NCBI GenBank assembly: GCA_010015655.1
Contig: ML976744.1
Span: 36,060 to 100,059 of the forward strand
Reading direction: 5' to 3'
From: Bimuria novae-zelandiae CBS 107.79
Taxonomy: Eukaryota; Ascomycota; Dothideomycetes; Pleosporales; Didymosphaeriaceae
Length of the DNA: 64,000 nucleotides
Shown one piece after another: positions 32,027 through 41,462 of this stretch (positions are counted from its first letter, which is position 1; every line of letters starts with the position of its first letter). The position numbers and the translations under genes were made by a program. Under the pieces are notes generated by a model, which worked only from the letters and a program-made list of their open reading frames with translations, was not told the origin of the DNA and ran no database searches.

Positions 32027-34240
32027 AGCTACTTATTATTATCTCTTTTGTAGAGATTCTCTGCCTTTAAGTATTATTAAAGACGTCTTTAATAGACTAT
32101 TCCGCCTTTTTGTGCTACAGCTCATGCCTCCGCTAGTAGGTCTTAAACTAGAAGAGTTATAGAAATAGGTAGAAAGTAGTAGCGACATAATATAGCAATA
32201 GTAAGGTATTAAGGACAAGCTTTTTAAAGTACGTAATAAGTTTCTTAAGGGCGAGTGTAATAATAGAAACTATATAATTATAATACTTAAAGCCCTTAAT
32301 TATAAGCTTCTAAATCCGCTACTACTGACGTTACCCTTTAGTAACTTTATATTCTTATAAAATGCCTTTAAGACCTACGTTATAATAAAGACCTTGTCTT
32401 ACTTATTGTCTAATAGCGCGTTAATTATAAGGGAGTATTTATTATTTATAGTAGAAACGTTATTTTAGGCGTGCTTAAAGAATTATTAAATAGGCTGATA
32501 AAGCTTATTATAGTAAAGTAATTAAGGCAAACGCTATACTAGTAGATACTACTATTTTTAACTAAATTAAGGGTAAAGAAACTAAAGAGCTTATCTTTAT
32601 TAAATACTAATTATGATATATCTTAAAAGAGGTGCCTTTTTTTATAAGAATTATAAATTACGTTGATAAAGTTATAGATCCTACTAATAACACTTTAACT
32701 ATAAAATAAAACGTATTACTTTTTAAGTAATAATTAAGCTAATTCTCCTTTAAATTTACTAATGCTATTACCGTATATAAAAGCTTTTGTAATAAAATTA
32801 ATTATATACCTTATATAATATATATAGTACTACGTGCTAATATAGAGGTCCTTAAGCATAATAGCTTTAAGCGTATTAATAAATATTATACTATTATTTA
32901 CAGCGTTATTCCTTATAAAGTAATAAAATTTTTAGGTAAAATTATACTTACAAATAATGTTAAAGATAATCTAAGCTTATATAACGCTTATATAATTATA
33001 AAATAGAGCTTAAAAAGCTATAAGTAAGTTATATTATTAATATTTAGTATTTAAAAGGCGCGTTAGTAAAGCTTAGATCCTTATTAGTTTTCTTAAATCT
33101 GTCTATTTTTAGGGTCTTAGCATGGCGCTAGCACTACTTACTAATAAAGTAAGTAATAATTTTTAAAAAGTCTATATTATTTAGTAAGGTTTATATATTA
33201 TAACTTATACTTATTTTACTTACTAAAGCACTTAAAATATTTTAAATCTTTTACTTTTTATTCTTAAGGTGCATTATTATATTTTTTTTTAAAAAGTAGT
33301 AAGGCTTATAGGCAAGGCGCAAAGTGGTAAGATTTAGTTTTAAATTAGTAAGCCCTTTATTAATAGATATACTAATATATTAAAGCTTAAGTTATTAATT
33401 ACTACTTAATTTATATACGCTAACTATAACTCTTCCTTTTATTAGTAGACGTAAGAGAGGTTACTACTACTTCTAGTAGTAATAGTAGTAGTATATTACT
33501 ATAAAGTGCTTGCTTATAGAGCTTTAGGTAAAGGTAATAAGCTAGTATCTAGATTAACGTTACAAGCCTTTTATAGATACTTCTTAATATAAGAGATTTT
33601 ATTAACTATTTAATAATAAGGAGTTCTTCTACTTATATAGTACTCCTTATAAAGAAATGGCGTTAAATTTACTTTATTATTAATAATAAAATCAAGCTCC
33701 GCACTATACGCCTAAATAGATATAATTTTATATTTACCTAGTATTTATGCTTTACTTTTCATTTTATACTTAACTTATAAGGCATTTAAAAGCTTCTTGC
33801 TATACTAAAGGTAAGTTTAATTAATATTAAAATAGAAACTTAAGACCTATAGCTTGCTAAAGTAAGTATAAGATGCTATAAAGATCTTAATTTTAAAAAA
33901 TACTTTAAATACTAATAGCGAGTTATTTAAAGACTTAAAGCTCTATAATATAGTAGCAGTTACCCTTATTTTAGACGTAGCATAGTAATATAGCTACTAG
34001 GATAAGGAGGATAATACTTATAAAAAGGTAGACTATAAGCTTTTAGTTATTATAAAATAATCTATAATAATTAATTTACTAGTAATAATTATATATAGGT
34101 AAAAGTACGAGGTTAATAAGACTCCACGAAAAATTCTACTCTACTAAAATTATATAAAATTTTAGTAATAAGCTATTATCGCGCTAGAAGTTAGCTAAAA
34201 GTATAAGTAAAGTCTACTAATAGCACGCTAATTACTATCC
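32027..34240 (-). other. RIP-degraded body of the hAT element
   Basis: TA-rich sequence continuing the hAT interior on the far side of the Gypsy insertion. Individual transposase blocks are too mutated for me to assign. By position it should encode the N-terminal and central parts of the minus-strand transposase. Confidence 0.55.
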
Positions 34241-34399
34241 GAAATCTAGCTAACGTAGTACCGTACACCCGTAAGCATGGTTTCGAAAATTGCTACGGAC
34301 AGTGCCCTGTACGGGTCGAGGTGCTCGTACGTCCCTACGGCTCAATTCGCCCTACTGGTCGTACTGTACGTGGCGTAGTACTGTACGTTGGAAGCGCTG

Positions 34400-34407
34400 G
34401 CGTGCTT
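34400..34407. repeat. Right 8-bp target duplication of the hAT element
   Basis: GCGTGCTT, identical to 24936-24943. Confidence 0.9.
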
Positions 34408-34906
34408 GCAGGGAACCAGAATTCGTGACTTCGTAATTGGTGGCAGAATAGTGGAACTTGTTCTTAAGCCCGTGGAGAGAGACGCCCTAGGCGGGCCCGT
34501 AGAAATTTCTATTCATGACCAAGCGTGCATGGTGATATCGGAACCAGTAAGTGAGTGGAAGGTGAAGGAGGCCATCATCTAGGCGTCGCTGGCATGGTAA
34601 AACCTTGTAATACCTATGGTTTCGGTCGCCCCAGCGTTCATACCATGGATGAAGCTTCGTGCGATAATGGCAGAATTATAAGGTGACTGTGTCCCTTTCG
34701 AGCAACAGCAATAGCTCTTCCTTTTCTTTGTTACTGAGATACAACTCCCGAGGATGACAGAGAATGTTCAGACTTCGACAGGTCAATGATAAGGCTATGG
34801 TGCTAGGAACGTCTAGATATGCAACGATCATCAAGATAATCTCTGCAGGAAGGGCCAATGCACCCAGCTTTGGTAAATGAGATCGGGGTCGAATGAGAGT
34901 GGCCAA
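34400..34906 (-). pseudogene. 5' half of the F-box gene split by the hAT transposon
   Basis: The minus strand starts near 34906 (TTG where ATG would be expected) and reads LPKLGALALPAEIILMIVAY then LDVPSTIALSLTCRSLNILC, a clear F-box motif. It continues as YLSNKEKEELLLLLERDTVT. A TAA at 34676-34678 and a TAG at 34487-34489 interrupt it. The same frame then runs EVTNSGSLQARIVG across the target duplication into the other half at 24935, so the two halves were one gene. F-box proteins link substrates to SCF ubiquitin ligases. This copy was disabled by the transposon and by point lesions. Confidence 0.82.
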
Positions 34907-35954
34907 TCGCTGGAAAATTCATCGAGCAGTTTTTACGGTTATGGCGGTTCGTGAATTGGTAGGGGTTGTAGGGCGGAAAAGAGCGTACGGAGGTTACCAC
35001 GAAGGTTGGGGAACCTTAGAAGGCTGTCGTGTTCAAGCTTCGTCTAATTAATGATTTCGTCAGCACAAGTTGCCGCCCCAGCCGTACCACTTACCAGCTT
35101 ATGTAGGGTTCTCTGTATTGTGTAGATTTCGAGGAAGCGCGTGCGCAGGATGAGTTCGCAGTAGATCGTCTGCGAAGGTTTGTAGCGGGACGAAGAGAAG
35201 AAGGATTTCCATCCAAGACCTATGGGCGTGTGCGTGCGTGCACAGCTCGGTCCTCAACATCGTTAGCGTCGAGACGAATCGCGAGCCTGCTGTTGATAAT
35301 ACTAGCGTTGAGCAACAAAAGGGCCAGCACCAGACGCGTTCAAGCTTCGGTCTTGAGGGTTTGTTGGCGCACTAGCACCCATACCCGCACGGCTCAGCAA
35401 CCCAAGTCATACCATAGGTACGTTTTGCTCCCACATCCTCCATTATTAGATCTAAATGTGCACAATGTCCATTCTTACCTGTACACTGGTAGTCGGGTAT
35501 GGTGAAGCAACAAGTCTGGCCAGCGACTGCCGTACAATTCGAAAGATTACCCCATCATACCTATTGTACGTCAACAAAAGGCAAGGTTCCGCAAAACATA
35601 TGATAAAGGTTATTTGGTTTTCAACGCTTGTTCCGAATAGTTTGGCCCGCTTTGTGGGAGGGCTCGTATGGCATGACCAGGCTCTAGGATGGGGTTTCCT
35701 GCGTTGTCGTACATTGTTAGGCTGTGACTTGAAGGAGCTGAGAAGAACAAGACGACTGATGTGGGTGAGGGCTAACTGCTCAGGTGGACGACAAGATGCA
35801 GTGGGCTAATTTAAGCCACGTTCCTAGGTCTAGAGGTAAACCTTCGGTAAGAGCTAGAAGTGTGAGTATGAGGATACAGGTTGACGAAGGTCAAAAAGCT
35901 GCGAGGTGAAAAATTGCTGATTGCGGTTGACGAAAAACTGTAAATCGGCTTTTC
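34907..35954. other. Intergenic, no gene recognised
   Basis: About 1 kb of normal composition. Open frames at 35230-35505 and 35456-35809 show no domain. It separates the decayed F-box and kinase genes, which are divergently arranged. Confidence 0.4.
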
Positions 35955-35964
35955 TATATATAAA
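35955..35964 (+). promoter_or_regulatory. TATA box of the kinase pseudogene
   Basis: TATATATAAA, 55-64 bases upstream of the ATG at 36019, followed by a short C/A-rich leader. Confidence 0.6.
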
Positions 35965-36018
35965 CGCGCCCCAAAACCTCTCATCTTACAGACACTAACA
36001 CACGGCCCACCTTGTTCA

Positions 36019-37008
36019 ATGCCGGCCAACATACCCAACACAGCATCAAAACGCGGAACGCTCGGCATGTTCACCAAACTCTTTGACCTGTTCAGCGACG
36101 AGAACGAGCGCTATGAAGATCCCATAAACAACGGTGAAGTCAACATCGGCATGACAGTGGTGCGCGACGAGTGTACCGGCAAGGAGCTCTTCTGCAAGAA
36201 GGTCCGCCACGGCGAACGAGCCCTAGAAGAAGTCGAACACCTCACAACCCTACGCTGACATCCAAACATCGTGCAACTACATTCCTTCGAGCCATCTCCC
36301 GACCCTGAGGACGAGGCCATTCCGGACAAGATATACATGGAGTACTGCACAGTGGGCAAAGACAAGAAGATTCGTACTCTGGATCAGCTCCTCGCCTATT
36401 GCCGCACATCAGGATCGAAGGACGAGCCGCAGAAGCAATATTGCCTGCCGGAGGTGTTCCTGTGGACCGTGTTTGAGAGCCTCTTGCGAGCAATTTGCTT
36501 CATGCATCTAGGCGTTCGGGACTCGACGTTGCCGCTACAGCTCGACCCTGACTGGAAGCCCACCATGCATTGTGATTTTCACACTGGAAACATCTTTGTG
36601 TCCTCGAACCCCGATGACGATATGAACATAACCTATCCTCGCATAGTGGTTGGGGATTGTGGTGCCGGATGTGTTTACTTAGACGAAGAGCTGGCTTGCG
36701 GCGAAATGGAGCAAACAATTCGTATGCTTGACACTCTATCCAACTACACACTCAACCCTTCTAGAAATAAACCCTCAGACCCAAAGCTCTGGCCGTACTC
36801 CAAAGAGCTCCGACGAGTCGCGATGAAATGCTACAAGCTCCACGATACTTCCCGACGGTTTTTAGATTTCTATTCACCTGAATATTCGCCCGAGTACGTG
36901 AAAACCGTGGAGACGTTACCGGTGCGGATGTTCTTGGAGGCTGTCGAACAAGAGGACGCGCTCCTGAAGGCTGGAACTCTGAAGTTCGAGCCACTGCTGT
37001 TGGACTGA
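36019..37008 (+). pseudogene. Protein kinase-like pseudogene with one nonsense codon
   Basis: An ATG at 36019 opens a frame of 329 codons interrupted once, by TGA at 36256-36258 (TLR-stop-HPNIVQL; CGA to TGA is the simplest origin). Kinase landmarks: FCKKV (likely VAIK lysine), LEEVEHLTTL (helix C), HCDFHTGNIFV (HRD loop, Asp retained) and VVGDCGAG (DFG-type position, DCG). The length fits a compact fungal kinase-like protein. A good TATA box and leader remain, so the 79-codon upstream part could still be transcribed. It may be recently lost. Confidence 0.8.
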
Positions 37009-37464
37009 ATTTGAGCGACATTTGCGGACTTGATGGTGAAGCTCGGGCTGGTGGGCATGCTTTCAATAGTGTAAAATTTACTTTCGTCGGCGATGACGCC
37101 AAAGTTCACAGTTGCCCACTCCAGGATAGTATACTTGCCTGTAAATGTCAACTAGTACGATGTCACCTCCACTGTAACATGAGCTAATCTAAATTACACC
37201 GCAAGACAATTAAAAACATGCAAGCACGTTCGAGCCTATCCTATCGTTCTAATTGCTACCAAGGTAGCGCAGTTAGCTATTCGCATAACACCTAGGTCTC
37301 TCCCTCATAGCTTACCCTAATCGTTAGGCACAAGGTCGTGTAAGACACTTTAGTTTAGACTTGTCTTAATCCTTTGTGTTACCCCAGGACGAGCCATACT
37401 GTGGCCGTCTGAACCACTGTGTAGCCATGACCCCCGAGGTCCAAACTAACACTACAGCAGAAGC
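37009..37464. other. Intergenic, no gene recognised
   Basis: 456 bases between two convergent decayed genes. Open frames on the minus strand (36761-37151) overlap the kinase 3' end antisense and are not convincing. Confidence 0.4.
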
Positions 37465-38955
37465 TTACATGCCTAACAGTAACGAGATATAGGCATCAAC
37501 ATCCAAGGAATCTTCTGCTGCGCACTCCACGCTTGTTTCGAAGGCGTTTACCACCCCTTCAAGCCTCCGTCTCCGTCCACCGATCTCAAACTTCGCGTAT
37601 TCGAGCATGGGAAAGGTCTCGAGCAGTTGCAACACAAGCTCCTCATCACCCAATTCCAAGTACATTGCTTGGTTGATTTCCAACCGCCTTAGTTGTGTGT
37701 GCTGAAAATAAATGCACGTATTGGCGCATATCTCCACAAGAAAACTTGAGCTCTACCAAGTTGGGAATTGCATCCAAGAAGCGGTTTACAATTGTCAAGT
37801 CTTCGCACTCCCACGATGGGTCGGAAGACCTTCTGTGTGGAAGCAATAAACCAAAAACCAATTGTCTGAGCTGCGGCACGCGCCATGTCAGCGCCGCGAA
37901 CAGATGTACGGGAGCGCCTTTATCGACATCCAGATGGCGGAGCCTGCTCCAGTCCATGCAGCGCGTCCACATATTGCAGTGTCCTCGCGAAAGTAGATAC
38001 TCTCCATACGGGAGTTTCAAGCGCTTGAGCGTAGGAAAGCGGTCGCCTTCTTGCCAATTGAAGTTGAGTGGGCCGCTTGCAACGCGGTTCCAATTGAGCA
38101 GTGCGCAGCCGTCAACTTCCCACGAATCGAATCGTAGCGGCCTGTTCGTTATAATGGCGAGACTCTTGACACTTTCCCCTTGCATTAGGCACTCTTTGAG
38201 TATTTGGTAGTCGCTGAAGCCGTAATTGAGACCCAGTTTAGGAAGGCAAGTCACCACGACCTTTACGGAGTGGATCCGCGGTGATGTCAGCAAGACTCGG
38301 TCTAGTGGCAGATCTCTGTAGTACATTCTTTTTACTTTCAGTTCACATTTGACATTGATCTTAGCGGAGAGCGCAAAATGCTGGAGAGCTTGTAGTGCGT
38401 CCCGCGGAAATGGGAGTTGTGAGGACTAGGTGACTGATTGCAGGTTGCTGATATTTTGAAATGCGTTTGTGAGTGTTGGGGAAACATAGCCATCGTCACG
38501 CTGTATGACTGCTGCAAATTCATGCCTCGGCCTCACAGGATGTTCATAGGAAACGAGTCGCTCAATGCATTTGAGCGCCTGAGAATCATGATCGGGTTGG
38601 AACAGGTCTGATATTTGGTCCTCTCCGGTGAATAATACACCCCGCATCTTTTCAATCCATTGAAGAAGCGGCAGTGATCTTCCATGTCCAGTAACATATT
38701 GCAGAACGCTGTTGCCGAGCCACTCATCGTCGCTGAAAATATCAAGCTCTACATCGCGAACATATTCACAGAGTACGTCGTGCGGATCTTGGAGCCGACC
38801 GAAAAATTTAGTTTTGAACACAGACTTGTCGATTCTGGTCCATGGCCGAGGGCGATGCTACGGAAAGGCAACCGTTCGGACTCGCGGCGGAAAGCCCGTG
38901 AGACCAGGCGGAGTGTCGTGTGAGACGTTAAAGAGCCATCGTACTGGTAGACCTA
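37465..38955 (-). pseudogene. F-box / leucine-rich-repeat-like pseudogene
   Basis: Read right to left, it begins near 38955 with an F-box-like block (TTLRLVSRAFRRESERLPFR) and changes frame near 38830. It then runs LQDPHDVLCEYVRDVELDIF to FQNISNLQSVT. A TAG at 38426-38428 follows (CAG to TAG likely), and the same frame continues SSQLPFPRDALQALQHFA, then LPKLGLNYGFSDYQILKECL and LVELKFSCGDMRQY. A final one-base shift near 37700 leads to HTQLRRLEINQAMYLELGDE and a stop at 37465. The alternating leucine spacing suits LRR-like repeats of fungal F-box proteins. At least three lesions. No start codon identified. Confidence 0.75.
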
Positions 38956-39874
38956 CGAACATCTAAACTATTAATCATCAAAAACCCATGGCAAGCTACT
39001 GACCCACTCGAAGATCGTGCGCACGATAATTAGCGGAAGATCTAAAAGGTGGAAAGTGCTGTCTCTGGACGGTACAGAATATGGAGGAGGCATTGTTCAC
39101 AAATGGCCAGGTCGTCCTGTGGAGCGCTTGGGTTACCCCAGCGGGTCGTGGTGAGTGTGTTCAAGCTCGTGATTGGTTCATCGTCTCCGTGGAGTGTGGG
39201 CGCGCAATGTGATGCACAACAATACTGAGGCGGGAAGAGAGAGACGAGAGGTGAGGTTAAGGATGTTGTTTTTGGGGAAAAAAAAAAAAAAAAAAAAAAA
39301 GGCACAGTTAGGCAGCAGGTGCAACGGGGCCAGCATTCCTATTGGCTCAACACTACGTCGACCTACATCCCGTTTCATTCATGCTGGAGGCTCCTAGCCG
39401 CTGGCCCCGATATACATCGGCAGTACACGACGTCGCCGCTTTGCGAAAAGGTTCGTGAGGTTTCTCAGAGGGCGTGTCTCCGGGGTGGAGCACTCTCTTA
39501 GGCCGACCGCTCTAGGCACGTCTACAGAGAATATGGCTTTGCATAGGGATGAGGAAATCGCTCTGGGTATAGTGTTAAGCGGGCGTTTTGCATTATCGTG
39601 TGGGTAGCCTCCCGTCTCATGCCTTCTATATCTACAAAACCTAGATGAACCCAGTATCTACGCCCAACTCCATTATTCCCAAAAACCGCTAAATCGTATG
39701 ACACTTGGCTCACACCGTCTCCATGCGCCAATATACTCTAGAGCAAGACGCAAACCCCCTCGTCCGCGCGAAGAGCCTCACGCGCCGCTGTACAACCCAC
39801 ATGTCCAAGCCACTTCGGGAAAAATTAGATACAAGACAAAAGCGAGATTTCTTTGATTCAAACGATGAAAAAAA
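38956..39874. other. Intergenic with a poly(A) tract
   Basis: About 920 bases with no gene recognised. A run of 23 A lies at 39278-39300; it is not flanked by a target duplication that I can see. Contains the 3' flank of the kinase gene at 39875. Confidence 0.45.
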
Positions 39875-41462
39875 TCATGAACGATGCAGGCTAAGAGAGA
39901 GGGAGAGGAAGGAGAGATGGGAGGAGCGGTTGGTGGACTTACACCAACGCATCCGCCAACTCCTCCCTCCACTCCGCGACGCCCATGCGCGCCGCCTCGT
40001 CCCGCACCAAGGCCTTCCCCAGCCACTTCTTCACATTGAATCCGAGCGCGCGCGACGCACCGCCGAGCCGCACAATGCTGCGCACGCCATTCTCCCCGGC
40101 GGCAACGTAGTCGAGCGGCTTGCCCTGCTTGAGGATCTCGCGCTTGAGAATGGCGTTGGGCGCGATGCGCTCGTAGGGCGACGCGCCGGCAACGAAGACG
40201 AGCAACGTCATGGCGAGCGCCCAGACGTCGCTCTCGGGCGTGGGCGGCGCGGAAGCACCGGCGGCGGTTAGCTGCGAGGGCGCCATGAAGTCCCAGGTAG
40301 CGCCGCCCATCGGCGCGCGGGTCTTCTTATCCGTGGACGACGAGGGCATTGTCGCGGCGGAGAAGTCGGCGTAGACGGCGTGTGGGGTGCGTGTCAACGG
40401 GTTGGTTTCGATGAGGATGTTTGCGGGCTTAATGTCACCATGCACGCAGGCCTTGTCTTGCAGCCAGGCGAGACCGTCGAGCAGGTTGCAGGCAATGTGT
40501 GGGAAGATGTCAGTGAGCATGGCTGCGCGATCAGACTCGTCGCGCGTGTTAAGGTCCTTAGAGAGGGAGTCGAGGGTTGAGGGCATGTAGCCCATGACCA
40601 GTGCATCCGTGCGCATGTCTTGGCCGAAGTAGGGTACCAGATACTTCTCCGCAGAGGGAAATCGGGAGAGATACGAGAGGATGCGGCCTTCTTCCGTAAG
40701 AACCCGGTGGGCAGTCTTCTCGTAGGGCACCTTGACCGCATAGGACGAGGACATAGGTGGGTAGAACTTGGAGATAGCGGAGCTACGAGACGACATGCTC
40801 GACCCACGTGATCGGACGGGTGTGAGAGGAGGTGTCATCTCAGACGGGGTGTGCTTGGGTGATGAACGGGAAGCCGAGATATCTGACTCCATGGAAGGTA
40901 ACGGACTGGCCATGTAGACGGTGCTCCAGACACCTTGTCCAATGACCTTCTGCGCACCGGCGTCGTCCATGTCGATCTCATAGTCAGACTGCCATAGCGG
41001 GTATTCACGGGGGTCTGTGCTGCCGGGCTTCTCCATCTCTTCTCGCGTGTTTCCTGACGGTGACATGCCTCTTCTCAGTTTATCTAGTTCTTCTCGAATA
41101 CTTGTTGAGGATACTGAACTCGACTTTGAGTGGCTTCTCCGAGTCGGGGTCGAGGGTGGTGTATATGTTCGGGGATTGCGTGGTCGTGTGTCAACAACGT
41201 CCATTGTGAGTGATGATCTCCGCTTTGAATTAGGGGAGTGAGGTGGTGTTGAACAGGTGATCAACGTTGTACAGTCAGTATCCTTTGTGAAAAGCTCAGA
41301 CGGAGCCCTTTCCTGACTGGAATGGGTGCGTAGTGAAATATAAGGACGCCCCAGGATTGAGCCATCGGAAGCAGTATGGTCGGTCACCGCGGTGTCCGTG
41401 GCGGGGGTGAAAGCATGCATGGGCAATACGAAGCGTGGAGTCGCAGCAGGAGTAAAGTTCAT
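39875..41462 (-). CDS. Serine/threonine protein kinase (about 511 aa)
   Basis: The start at 41462 gives MNFTPAATPRFVLPMHAF. The frame is open further upstream to 41615, but without a better start. Residues 1-170 are a serine/proline-rich, disordered-looking extension. The kinase domain has IGQGVWSTVY (about 177), YAVKVPY (lysine about 240), VHGDIKPANIL (about 340; the catalytic loop has HGD in place of HRD), YADFSAATM (DFS for DFG) and SDVWALAMTLLVF. The main exon ends at 39943. A 52-bp intron (39891-39942, GTAAGT...TCTTAG with a polypyrimidine tract) is likely, adding LHRS before a TGA at 39875. Otherwise translation stops at a TAA at 39939-39941, five residues shorter. Substrate unknown. 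Confidence 0.87.

Larger units (their letters stand above)
24944..34399 (-). mobile_element. hAT DNA transposon carrying a nested Gypsy element
   Basis: The ends are inverted repeats starting CAGCGCTTTCAACGTACAGTAC (left) and, from the right, CAGCGCTTCCAACGTACAGTAC. An exact 8-bp duplication GCGTGCTT flanks it. Subterminal GTACAG/TACGTAC motifs cluster at both ends, as in other hATs. Subtracting the Gypsy insertion and one of its duplications leaves about 3.1 kb, normal for a hAT. The transposase is on the minus strand; its C-terminal domain is readable at 25245-25440, and the rest (25440-25668 and 32027-34240) is RIP-degraded. The left 490 bp has normal composition; RIP begins abruptly near 25430. 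Confidence 0.92.

Noticed and set aside
39278..39300. Poly(A) run as evidence for a LINE or processed retrocopy
   Set aside because: No target duplication and no upstream coding remnant could be found; a simple homopolymer is sufficient.
39705..40271. Long plus-strand open frame of 188 codons
   Set aside because: It is antisense to the protein kinase, arginine/histidine-rich, and reflects the GC-rich codon use of the real gene.
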